A stretch of DNA of 33,654 nt from Paracoccaceae bacterium. Its GTDB lineage: Bacteria; Pseudomonadota; Alphaproteobacteria; Rhodobacterales; Rhodobacteraceae. The translations under genes were made by a program, and so were the position numbers. Positions 17,445 to 24,374 of the stretch are shown here, in pieces. The notes beneath the pieces are model-generated. The model did not search any database and was not told the origin of the DNA. It worked only from the letters and a program-made list of their open reading frames with translations. The stretch spans positions 1 through 33,654 of the forward strand of contig JAAEUI010000582.1 of assembly GCA_024227475.1 (NCBI GenBank). The letters are read 5' to 3'. Position 1 is the first letter of the stretch; the number at the start of each line of letters is the position of its first letter.

Positions 17445-17487
17445 GCGTTTCTGGTTTCGCTTGTGTTTCAATCAAACCCAGAAACGC
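17445..17487 (+). repeat. 10-bp inverted repeat in the deaminase leader
   Basis: GCGTTTCTGG (17445-17454) pairs with CCAGAAACGC (17478-17487), extended by TTT/AAA with one bulged C. GTTTCTGGT also occurs as a direct repeat at 17430-17438 and 17447-17455. The structure ends 16 bp before the AAGGAG ribosome site of the deaminase gene. It could be an operator or a leader hairpin. Confidence 0.4.
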
Positions 17488-17516
17488 TCTAGGACATATT
17501 CAAAAGGAGTGGCGTC

Positions 17517-18851
17517 TTGGGTTCTACGGTGATTAAAAACAGCCAAGTTATTGTGACGATGGATGGCAAGCGTCGTGAACTGCCCGGCTGTGATCTGTTA
17601 GTTGATGGGGGGGTGATTTCTGCAATTGGCCCCGATCTTGAGGGCGATCAGGTGTTGAATGCATCTGGATGTGTGGTCACGCCGGGTTTGGTAAATACCC
17701 ACCACCATCTGTATCAGACTCTGACACGCGCGGTTCCCGGTGGGCAGGATGCCTTGTTGTTTGGCTGGTTGAAGACGCTATATCCGATCTGGGCCCGAAT
17801 GGGCCCGGAGGAGGTTTTTGTCTCTGCTCAGGTCGGGCTGGCCGAATTGGCGCTGTCGGGCTGCACGATGTCCTCTGATCACCTTTACATGTTCCCAAAC
17901 GGAGCGCGGCTTGAGGATACGATTGAAGCTGCGAAGACCATCGGAACCCGTTTTCATGCAACCCGTGGGGCAATGTCGATCGGTGAAAGCGACGGTGGCT
18001 TGCCCCCGGATGCACTGGTCGAACGGGAAGAAGATATTCTGAATGACTCGATCAGGGTGGTCGATGCCTTTCATGACGCAAGAGAAGGCTCGATGACACG
18101 GGTCGGACTGGCCCCTTGTTCGCCGTTTTCTGTCAGCCGGGAACTGATGCGCGACGCAGCGCTTTTGGCGCGAGACAAGGGCGTGATGCTGCACACCCAC
18201 CTGGCAGAGAACGACGAGGATATTTCTTACAGTCTTGAAAAATTCGGCTGCCGTCCAGGACAATATGCCGAAGATCTCGGCTGGACCGGCGATGATGTCT
18301 GGCACGCCCATTGCGTGAAACTGGATGCGCAGGAAATCGACCTCTTTTCCCGAACAGGTACCGGCGTGGCGCACTGCCCGTGCTCCAATTGCCGCCTTGG
18401 TTCCGGCATTGCTCCGGTACGTCAGATGCGCGATGCGGGTGTGAAAGTGGCGCTTGGGGTGGATGGGTCTGCGTCAAACGACGCTGGCCACCTGATGGAC
18501 GAAGCCCGCCACGCGCTGTTGCTGCAGCGGGTGAAGAACGGGGCCGATGCCATGTCCGCCCGCGAAATGTTGGAAATTGCAACCCTTGGCGGGGCAAGGG
18601 TGCTGGGCCGGTCGGAATGCGGCTCGCTTGAGGTCGGAAAACGCGCTGACATCGCGGTTTGGGATATGGGTGGCATCACTGCCGCGGGTAACTGGGACCC
18701 AGTGGCCGCCCTGGTGCTGACCGGGCCGCATAACGTGCGGAACTTGTTTGTCGAGGGCAGGGCGGTTGTTTCGGATGGACAACTGACCGGAGTGGAACTT
18801 GGTGCTTTGATTGAGCGGCAGAACCGGTTGGCCCTGCGTTTGCTGGATTAG
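17517..18851 (+). CDS. 8-oxoguanine deaminase
   Basis: A 444-residue metal-dependent hydrolase of the amidohydrolase superfamily, assigned as 8-oxoguanine deaminase, which converts 8-oxoguanine to urate and ammonia. Visible metal and active-site motifs are VNTHHHLYQTLTRA (HxH, 62 and 64), HTHLAEN (226-232), WHAHCVKL and GVDGSASND. The NTHHHLYQTLTRAVPGGQD and HCPCSNCRLGSGIAP stretches match this subgroup better than chlorohydrolases such as AtzB or TrzN. The start is a TTG at 17517: AAGGAG (17504-17509) is 7 bp away, while the next in-frame GTG (17529) is too far. Urate from this reaction would enter the pathway that includes uraD, encoded divergently upstream. An S-adenosylhomocysteine or cytosine deaminase-like role is possible but less likely. 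Confidence 0.87.
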   Translation: MGSTVIKNSQVIVTMDGKRRELPGCDLLVDGGVISAIGPDLEGDQVLNASGCVVTPGLVNTHHHLYQTLTRAVPGGQDALLFGWLKTLYPIWARMGPEEVFVSAQVGLAELALSGCTMSSDHLYMFPNGARLEDTIEAAKTIGTRFHATRGAMSIGESDGGLPPDALVEREEDILNDSIRVVDAFHDAREGSMTRVGLAPCSPFSVSRELMRDAALLARDKGVMLHTHLAENDEDISYSLEKFGCRPGQYAEDLGWTGDDVWHAHCVKLDAQEIDLFSRTGTGVAHCPCSNCRLGSGIAPVRQMRDAGVKVALGVDGSASNDAGHLMDEARHALLLQRVKNGADAMSAREMLEIATLGGARVLGRSECGSLEVGKRADIAVWDMGGITAAGNWDPVAALVLTGPHNVRNLFVEGRAVVSDGQLTGVELGALIERQNRLALRLLD

Positions 18852-18867
18852 AGACCCTGTCGAGACA

Positions 18868-20337
18868 TCAGGTTAGTGTTAATAAAATCACGAAACCCGC
18901 AAATCCAAGAGACCCGGCGATTCCCAAATAATAGATGGCCCGAACAAAGCCGCCTATCTTGTTTCGCCGAAGGGCCATCACAACAAAACTTGTCACCGCC
19001 GCCATTGCCAGACCGGCAACCAAGCCGGACTCAAAGTCGTAGTAAATCCTGCCTCCGTCACCCCAGGAGCGATAACCCAGAAATGAAATTCTGTTAGCGT
19101 CAAAGAAAGCAGTAATGCCGGTCGCCATCGCTCCAGCAATTACAATCCAGATCAGGCAAAATACCAGACCACTGAATGCTGATCGTTGTGTGGAGCGTGG
19201 GTGCCGGGTTCTGTTGTGAGAACTTGCCACGGCCGCCTTTTCTACTTTGGGAGCTGATGGTTGCCATGGCGCAGGTTTGGGCTGGTACGGTTGTTCTTTG
19301 GCTCCAATTTCGCGATTTTGGGCTGGCGCTGGCTCAGACTTTTGCGCTGGTTCCGGCGGAGCGTCGGTGATCCTGAACCACTCACCTGTGAACGGCCCGG
19401 GCGCAAGATCATCGATCACCAGGCGGTCCAGCAATTTTCGGTGTCTCAAATCCTGAGTGCTCAGTTGTCCGTTTGTCCCGGTTTGCAATATCCTGGCTGC
19501 GTGTCCGGTGATATGCGCGTCGATCAGCTCCTTGTCCGACCATTCCAGCACAATGGCCCGGATTTTAGCCCGCAGTTCCTTGTCCGGTTCGGCCCCTGAA
19601 TGGCTGATGGCCACGTCACCTTGTATATCCAGTCCGCTTTCGGTGGGTTTTTGCTTGTGAAACCTGACCACTTGTTTTTGCACGTATTTTGATAATTCAT
19701 TCAAAGTTATCGTGCCGTCACGGTTGGTGTCCGCGTTTCCGCCAAGACCATCAACAAGCCATCTTGTCAGTACACTCAGGCCGCCCTGCGCATCTTCCTC
19801 TGCCAGATCAAGCGCCCCTGCGGCCATCAATACATAGGTGCCGGTCCCCCGCGCAAACTCAGAGACCCGGTCGCGGACCTGATCCTCAGCACCCTTCCAT
19901 TGACCGGCAAAGGCCCCGGCGTGACAGCAATCCAACACGACAGCCTTCTTGCTTGTACGGGCCTTTCTGATCAGGTCCCGGACATCGTCGGACTTTACAC
20001 CGGTCGCCTCCAGTTGATCGACTTCAGTATTGCTGGCCGCAAGGTATAACTTGCCCTCGTCGTCGGTTTTGCCGTGGCCGGAAAAATAGATGAATACCAG
20101 ATCATCACGCTGCGCCATATTCAGGATATTCTTAACGCCAATCAGGATTTCCCCGCGCGGCTTGTCTTTCAGCACTTCAACATGCGCAAAGGCTCCGTGT
20201 TTGGGATCCATCAGGACATCGCGAACGGCGTCCGCATCGTTGAGGGGGCACTGAAGAGAATGAAACCCGCTGTCTTTGTCGTAGGTACTGTTGGCGATCA
20301 GGATGCCGTATCTTGTTTCGGTCTGTTGATTGGGCAT
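18868..20337 (-). CDS. Caspase-family (C14) peptidase with EF-hand-like loop and three C-terminal membrane helices
   Basis: A 489-residue protein. Residues about 8-240 form a caspase/metacaspase domain with the dyad His 88 (YFSGHGK) and Cys 138 (LDCCHAG). Residues 203-214 (DTNRDGTITLNE) have the spacing of an EF-hand loop, suggesting calcium dependence. A helical region (about 250-320) of no recognised family follows, then a Pro/Ala-rich linker (325-370) and three membrane segments (about 389-411, 437-456, 467-488). The peptidase is therefore probably anchored to the inner membrane facing the cytoplasm. It lies 14 bp after an EACC1-like gene on the same strand, a pairing typical of predicted conflict or programmed-death systems. 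Its end converges with the deaminase gene 16 bp away. Substrate is unknown. Confidence 0.87.
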   Translation of the reverse strand: MPNQQTETRYGILIANSTYDKDSGFHSLQCPLNDADAVRDVLMDPKHGAFAHVEVLKDKPRGEILIGVKNILNMAQRDDLVFIYFSGHGKTDDEGKLYLAASNTEVDQLEATGVKSDDVRDLIRKARTSKKAVVLDCCHAGAFAGQWKGAEDQVRDRVSEFARGTGTYVLMAAGALDLAEEDAQGGLSVLTRWLVDGLGGNADTNRDGTITLNELSKYVQKQVVRFHKQKPTESGLDIQGDVAISHSGAEPDKELRAKIRAIVLEWSDKELIDAHITGHAARILQTGTNGQLSTQDLRHRKLLDRLVIDDLAPGPFTGEWFRITDAPPEPAQKSEPAPAQNREIGAKEQPYQPKPAPWQPSAPKVEKAAVASSHNRTRHPRSTQRSAFSGLVFCLIWIVIAGAMATGITAFFDANRISFLGYRSWGDGGRIYYDFESGLVAGLAMAAVTSFVVMALRRNKIGGFVRAIYYLGIAGSLGFAGFVILLTLT

Positions 20338-20351
20338 GAGTCTATGGCATT

Positions 20352-20714
20352 TTACTCTGCGTTCGTGCCAAGAAACTTGTGAATCATCGGCTCGGCAGCT
20401 TTGGCGGTTGTCGCATCAATTTCCATTTCCGTTCCATCGGCACGTTGTAGTTTGATTTTTATTCCCTTGTTTCGGTCAAAGTAGGCCTTCAGCATGTCAA
20501 ATAACGCGACAGCCGTGCCACTGGTCATTGCTGAAATCAATAAAGTTCCGATAGAAATCACATCTCCCTTTTGATGGGCTTCCGCTTTTGCTTGCGGGAA
20601 ATCCACTTCAGCGTCGGTGTATTTTAACAAGTCAGCGCGAAGCGACCGAGTGAGGTCCTGAAGCCTGGGCTCCGTCAGATCATCAGCCTGGATTCTCAAC
20701 GTTAAGTTGGTCAC
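20352..20714 (-). CDS. EACC1-like protein (effector-associated constant component)
   Basis: A 120-residue protein: an N-terminal beta/alpha segment (LTLRIQADDLTEPRLQDLTRSLRADL), a polar stretch with KAEAHQKGDVIS, one hydrophobic segment (about 52-75), then KGIKIKLQRADGTEMEIDATTAKAAEPMIHKFL. This order of acidic N-terminal strand, hydrophobic helix, a K/R-linked beta strand pair ending in xRxDGTxxxxxA, and a short helix is that of EACC1, a small component found with peptidase or nuclease effectors in conflict systems. It is the first gene of the pair with the caspase. The start is GTG 20714; the ribosome site (GAGG, about 10 bp upstream) is modest. A good promoter stands about 70-100 bp upstream. 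The family call is from memory of pattern, not a profile search. Confidence 0.7.
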   Translation of the reverse strand: MTNLTLRIQADDLTEPRLQDLTRSLRADLLKYTDAEVDFPQAKAEAHQKGDVISIGTLLISAMTSGTAVALFDMLKAYFDRNKGIKIKLQRADGTEMEIDATTAKAAEPMIHKFLGTNAE

Positions 20715-20784
20715 GGGGAAAAAACCTCACAAAAAATTCTTCGAACCAGAAAAATGGAAACTTTTTACGCAAAATGTTGGAATA

Positions 20785-20813
20785 ATTTTACTGCAGTTTG
20801 CCGTTTTTGGCAA
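20785..20813 (-). promoter_or_regulatory. Sigma-70-type promoter for the EACC1-caspase pair
   Basis: On the minus strand TTGCCA (20813-20808) and TAAAAT (20790-20785) are separated by exactly 17 bases. Each box matches the consensus at 5 of 6 positions. The predicted start is near 20778, giving a leader of about 64 bases before GTG 20714. The -35 box also forms one arm of a TTGCC/GGCAA dyad (20798-20802 and 20809-20813), where a repressor could act. The surrounding stretch is AT-rich. Confidence 0.5.
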
Positions 20814-20891
20814 CTTTTAACGCGCCCAATCCAGGGATGCTGAGAGGGTTGTTGTATCGGTTCTGCAAAACTTGAGGCTAACAAGTCAGAA

Positions 20892-20917
20892 AAAAACCGC
20901 CCCGGAGGGCGGTTTTT
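20892..20917 (-). terminator. Intrinsic terminator after the NCS2 permease (bidirectional form)
   Basis: AAAAACCGCCC (20892-20902) pairs perfectly with GGGCGGTTTTT (20907-20917) around a 4-base loop. This is a textbook GC stem with A and T runs on the two sides. It lies 19 bp after the stop of the permease gene and separates it from the EACC1-caspase promoter. Confidence 0.9.
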
Positions 20918-20935
20918 GCGTAGCTTGAGGTTTGA

Positions 20936-22255
20936 TCAATCCTCCTGTGGCAGCACCAGATTGAGCACAATCGCTATTAAAGCAGTCGGCAGCAGCCCGG
21001 AAACCGCCATGGTTTTTACAACACCTGGCAGGTATTGCACCGCCGTCGGCACGAGGTTTAGCCCCAGGCCCACGGACAGTGAGACCGCGATGATGATCAT
21101 GTTGCGGCGGTTCATCTTAACTTCGGTCAGCATATTCAGACCTGCCGCAGCCACCATGCCGAACATCACGATCACGCCACCACCCAGCACCGGCAGGGGC
21201 ATCGAGGCTATAACCGCGCCAATTTTCGGGATCAGACCACAGGCGATCAGCACAAGCCCGCCAATTGTCACCACATGGCGCGACATGATGCCGGTCATGC
21301 CGATGATACCGACGTTCTGGCTGAACGAGGTGTTGGGCAGGCCGCCAAACACCGCCGCCACCGCCGTTCCCAGACCATCTGCATATGTTGCGCCGGCGAT
21401 TTCGTCATTTGTGGCATCGCGGCCAGCGCCTGCTTTGGTAGTGGCCGAGGTGTCGCCAACGGTTTCAATTGCGGAAACGATGCAGATTAAAACAACGGCT
21501 ATTACGGCACCGATTTCAAACTGGAAGCCATAGGGCATCACTTGTGGGATAGCGACCCAGCCAGCTTTGCCAACCGAGCCAAAATTGACCATGCCAAGCG
21601 CCAGGGCCAACACGTAGCCGGCGATGAGACCAATCAGAATGCCCGAAGCCGACAAGATGCCTTTGCCCCAGAATTTCAGGCCCAAAGCAACAACTATCAC
21701 CGTAAGGGCCACCGACCAGTGCATCAGTGAGCCAAAGCTTTCTGCTTCCATCTGAAATTTGGCGGCTCCGCCAGCGGAATATTTGATGGCGACCGGAATG
21801 AGGTAAAGGCCAATGGTCAGGATGACCAGACCGGACACCAGCGGTGGGAACAGAAACCGGAGCCTACCGATGACGGTTCCAAGAGAAAAGTGAAACAGGC
21901 CACCGATCAGACAGGCCGTCAGGGCCACTCCCAACCCTTGGGTTGCGGCGATTGCGGTTAAAACCGATACAAAGGCAAAACTGGTGCCCTGCATGATCGG
22001 TAACCGCGCGCCAACAGGCCCAAAACCGATGGTCTGAAACATTGTGGCGATGCCCGCAAACAGCATCGCCATCTGGATAAGATAAACCTGCTCGCCACTG
22101 CCAAAGGCCAGCCCAGCCGCACCCGCGACGATAATGGACGGCGTGACATTGGAGGCAAACATTGCAAGGACGTGTTGCAGCCCAAGCGGAATTGCCTGCG
22201 CCATGGGTGGCGTAACATTTGGGTCCGGGTTGGAGCTTATGGTTGCGTCTGTCAT
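20936..22255 (-). CDS. NCS2 family xanthine/urate permease
   Basis: A 439-residue polytopic membrane protein of the nucleobase:cation symporter-2 family with about twelve to fourteen hydrophobic segments. Family features are LGLQHVLAMFASNVTPSIIV near the N-terminus, PIMQGTSFAFV, the SAIETVGDTSATT segment and the GLPNTSFSQNVGIIGMTG signature. In the family, this form takes up xanthine, urate or uracil with protons. The start is taken at ATG 22255 because GAGGGA stands about 8 bp upstream; a longer in-frame start would bypass it. The nearby 8-oxoguanine deaminase and uraD genes point to a purine base or urate as substrate. Its upstream region carries paired direct repeats that may control it. 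Confidence 0.92.
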   Translation of the reverse strand: MTDATISSNPDPNVTPPMAQAIPLGLQHVLAMFASNVTPSIIVAGAAGLAFGSGEQVYLIQMAMLFAGIATMFQTIGFGPVGARLPIMQGTSFAFVSVLTAIAATQGLGVALTACLIGGLFHFSLGTVIGRLRFLFPPLVSGLVILTIGLYLIPVAIKYSAGGAAKFQMEAESFGSLMHWSVALTVIVVALGLKFWGKGILSASGILIGLIAGYVLALALGMVNFGSVGKAGWVAIPQVMPYGFQFEIGAVIAVVLICIVSAIETVGDTSATTKAGAGRDATNDEIAGATYADGLGTAVAAVFGGLPNTSFSQNVGIIGMTGIMSRHVVTIGGLVLIACGLIPKIGAVIASMPLPVLGGGVIVMFGMVAAAGLNMLTEVKMNRRNMIIIAVSLSVGLGLNLVPTAVQYLPGVVKTMAVSGLLPTALIAIVLNLVLPQED

Positions 22256-22314
22256 GGGTCTTCCCTCTATAGTTCCACACAGGTGCCTCTTATGGGCGGG
22301 CACTTTGAGCGAGG

Positions 22315-22357
22315 TATAGGAGTAATCCTAGCCCCGCAGGGGCAAGTTTCTCCTATA
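22315..22357. repeat. 8-bp inverted repeat enclosing a GC hairpin upstream of the permease
   Basis: TATAGGAG (22315-22322) pairs with CTCCTATA (22350-22357), and inside lies GCCCC-GCA-GGGGC (22331-22343). In the minus-strand transcript of the permease gene it would form a nested leader structure about 60-100 bases before the start codon. It could also act as an operator at the DNA level. Confidence 0.4.
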
Positions 22358-22398
22358 TTTTGTGAAAATCAAGAGAAATTACACTATATATTGTGAAA
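22353..22398 (-). repeat. Paired 15-bp direct repeats upstream of the NCS2 permease
   Basis: CTATATTTTGTGAAA (22353-22367) and CTATATATTGTGAAA (22384-22398) agree at 14 of 15 positions and start 31 bp apart, three helical turns. The second copy runs into the palindrome GAAACAGTTTC (22395-22405). Such spacing on one face of the helix suggests a regulator binding side by side upstream of the permease. Confidence 0.45.
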
Positions 22399-22445
22399 CA
22401 GTTTCCGGATTTCATAGAAAATCTGCACGGCCTGAGTGCGGGTTT

Positions 22446-22835
22446 CTAATAGTCCGCGTAGGATTTTTCCTCGACGATATTTGACCCCATTACGGTGTTG
22501 ATCTCGCGTTTCAGAGCGGCCCGTCGATCATTTGTAACGTAAACTGCACGTGCTAAAGTTATGAAATCTTGATCAAAATTATTGACACGCTCGCAGTTTC
22601 TAATGTCGTCTTCAATATCCCAAAGTTCAGTATTGACCGTGAGCAGAGCTGCGGTGAGTTCAGGTATTTTTCCTTTCGCCGGAACGTGTCGGTCAGCAAC
22701 CGCCTGAAGCAGATTATGTTCTGTCTTCACGTTTTCCAGTTTACGGGCGTCTGAAATTCGCATCAGTTTGATTTGCAAAATCGTCAGTTTGTCCAGCAAT
22801 TCGCCGGGTGAAATGGGGGTTAATATATCACTCAT
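22446..22835 (-). CDS. DUF6165 family protein
   Basis: A 129-residue cytoplasmic protein that begins with ISPGELLDKLTILQIKLMRISDARKLENVKTEH, the characteristic opening of DUF6165. The body is predicted almost entirely helical with heptad-like Leu spacing. Its ATG overlaps the TGA of the preceding glycosyltransferase gene by 4 bases (ATGA), so the two are probably translated together and may work in the same glycosylation process. No catalytic motif is visible and the function is not known. Confidence 0.8.
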   Translation of the reverse strand: MSDILTPISPGELLDKLTILQIKLMRISDARKLENVKTEHNLLQAVADRHVPAKGKIPELTAALLTVNTELWDIEDDIRNCERVNNFDQDFITLARAVYVTNDRRAALKREINTVMGSNIVEEKSYADY

Positions 22836-24229
22836 CCATCCGCTTCCGATTTTATTCTGACAAGTTCGGAGATTTCCTCTCGCAAAAGATCAAACACACC
22901 CTGCCAGTCTCCGGGTTTTTCTTGCCTGATCAGGCGCATGCTTGGGTACCATGGGGTATGGTCATCAAACGGTTCGTACAGCCAGTAAGCCTCGCTGTGA
23001 AGCAGATTCCAGACCGGCAGGCCCATGGAGCCACCAATATGGGCAATCGCACTGTCCATAGTGACAACCAGATCAAGCTCGCGCATCATTGCTGCGCTGT
23101 CAGCAAAATCCCGATCATTGCCAGCGGCGTCAAGAATGATGCAGGAGGTTCCATCAGCATGGAAATCATCCAAAAGCGGGCCTTTATACAGCGAAAACAT
23201 CTGAAGATTGGCAATGTCAGCCAATTGCAGGAGGGTTTTGTGATTAAACGAGCGTTTGTGATTTGCCCGGTAGGTTACGGACCCGGACCACAAAACGCCA
23301 AGTTTGAACTTCTCTGTGAACGGCGCAACGATTTCCCGGGCCCGGTCTACTGAGTCCTGAGGCAATGAGAGCGGTGCGGGCGGCCGGACGGTGTCAAGTA
23401 CCGTTCCGAGCCACCGGGGCAAGTCCATCATCGGAGCCCAATAACTGCAATCGGCAATCTCGGAGTTGGTTTCCGGGACGGCATCAACCCCCGGCAGGCC
23501 GGCAAATACCCGGCGCAAAGGTGGTTTGCAGGCAAACTTCACAACACATCCAAGTGCCTTTAGCGGCTCAAAGAACCGGGCCATGAGAACGGTATCTCCA
23601 AACCCCTGTTCTGGTGTGACAAGAATGGTTTTCCCCTTAAGATCTTCGCCCTGCCATTGAGGAAACGTAAATTCTGGCGGTGAAATTTCATCGCCCTGCC
23701 AACGCCAATGAAAATTTTTGAAACCTTCCGGGTAGTTGCCCCGCGACAATTGGCAGAACGACAACTGGATGTGCAATTCCGCATTGTCCGGGTGTGCCTT
23801 GAGCGCCTTTTTTATCTCCGTCTCGGCTTCCAGGTGTTGCCCCAGTGCGCGAAGGCATTTGGCCAGAGTTACGTAGTTTTCGACCTTGCTTGGCGCCAGA
23901 CGAAGCGCCCTGCGCCGCATCTCAAGTGCGTCCTCGATTTCGCCCGCATCATAGAGCGCGTTCGAGGCATTGTTCAGAATGCTCTCGGATGTGGCGTCCA
24001 GGGAAACTGCGCGCCGCTGGCATGCCGCGGCCATTTCAAAGTTCTTTTCCGTTCTGAACAGTGCGCCAAGGTTTGACCAGAAGATGGCGTCTTCGGGTTG
24101 GTGCGCCAAATACCGACGGTACAATTTTCGCGCGGTTCCAAGATCTCCGTTCTGATGATGTTGCAATGCCGCCGCGCGCAATTCGCCGAGGGTTTCATAC
24201 GCCGGGGTATTGGTTTGAGTGTCTGCCAT
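22832..24229 (-). CDS. TPR-glycosyltransferase fusion protein (GT9/SPINDLY-like)
   Basis: A 465-residue protein. Residues about 10-175 hold four to five TPR units (for example AIFWSNLGALFRTEKNFEMAAACQRRA and VENYVTLAKCLRALGQHLEAE). The rest is a GT-B-type transferase region with ILVTPEQGFGDTVLMARFFEPL, LGVLWSGS, VVTMDSAIAHIGGSMGLPVWNLL and DDHTPWYPSMRLIRQ. Roseobacter relatives are often annotated as flagellar or surface glycosylation proteins. The start ATG 24229 begins the TPR homology, though no strong ribosome site precedes it; the frame remains open upstream without a better start. It is divergent from mgtE and co-translated with a DUF6165 gene. Acceptor and sugar donor are unknown. Confidence 0.82.
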   Translation of the reverse strand: MADTQTNTPAYETLGELRAAALQHHQNGDLGTARKLYRRYLAHQPEDAIFWSNLGALFRTEKNFEMAAACQRRAVSLDATSESILNNASNALYDAGEIEDALEMRRRALRLAPSKVENYVTLAKCLRALGQHLEAETEIKKALKAHPDNAELHIQLSFCQLSRGNYPEGFKNFHWRWQGDEISPPEFTFPQWQGEDLKGKTILVTPEQGFGDTVLMARFFEPLKALGCVVKFACKPPLRRVFAGLPGVDAVPETNSEIADCSYWAPMMDLPRWLGTVLDTVRPPAPLSLPQDSVDRAREIVAPFTEKFKLGVLWSGSVTYRANHKRSFNHKTLLQLADIANLQMFSLYKGPLLDDFHADGTSCIILDAAGNDRDFADSAAMMRELDLVVTMDSAIAHIGGSMGLPVWNLLHSEAYWLYEPFDDHTPWYPSMRLIRQEKPGDWQGVFDLLREEISELVRIKSEADG

Positions 24230-24304
24230 CTGGTGGATATGGAATGCCTTCGCGTCTGTCTGCCCGGGGTAAACCGTACCGCCCGGTTGTGCCCAAGTAA
24301 ACAG

Positions 24305-24360
24305 GGGGCAACGCGCAACTTGGCGTTGTTGCCAATGGCATAGCTGATATACATTGCCCC
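24305..24360 (+). promoter_or_regulatory. Nested hairpins in the mgtE leader
   Basis: GGGGCA (24305-24310) pairs with TGCCCC (24355-24360), and within it CAACGC (24309-24314) pairs with GCGTTG (24323-24328). The two pairings overlap by two bases and may be alternatives. The structure ends 4 bp before the GAGGA ribosome site of mgtE. It could be a regulatory leader, but it matches no known magnesium riboswitch that I recognise. Confidence 0.3.
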
Positions 24361-24374
24361 AAACGAGGACCAGG

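Noticed and set aside
17313-17471. 53-residue N-terminal extension of uraD
   Set aside because: The extension is encoded by inverted-repeat DNA, is unlike the family, and the internal ATG 17312 has a good ribosome site.
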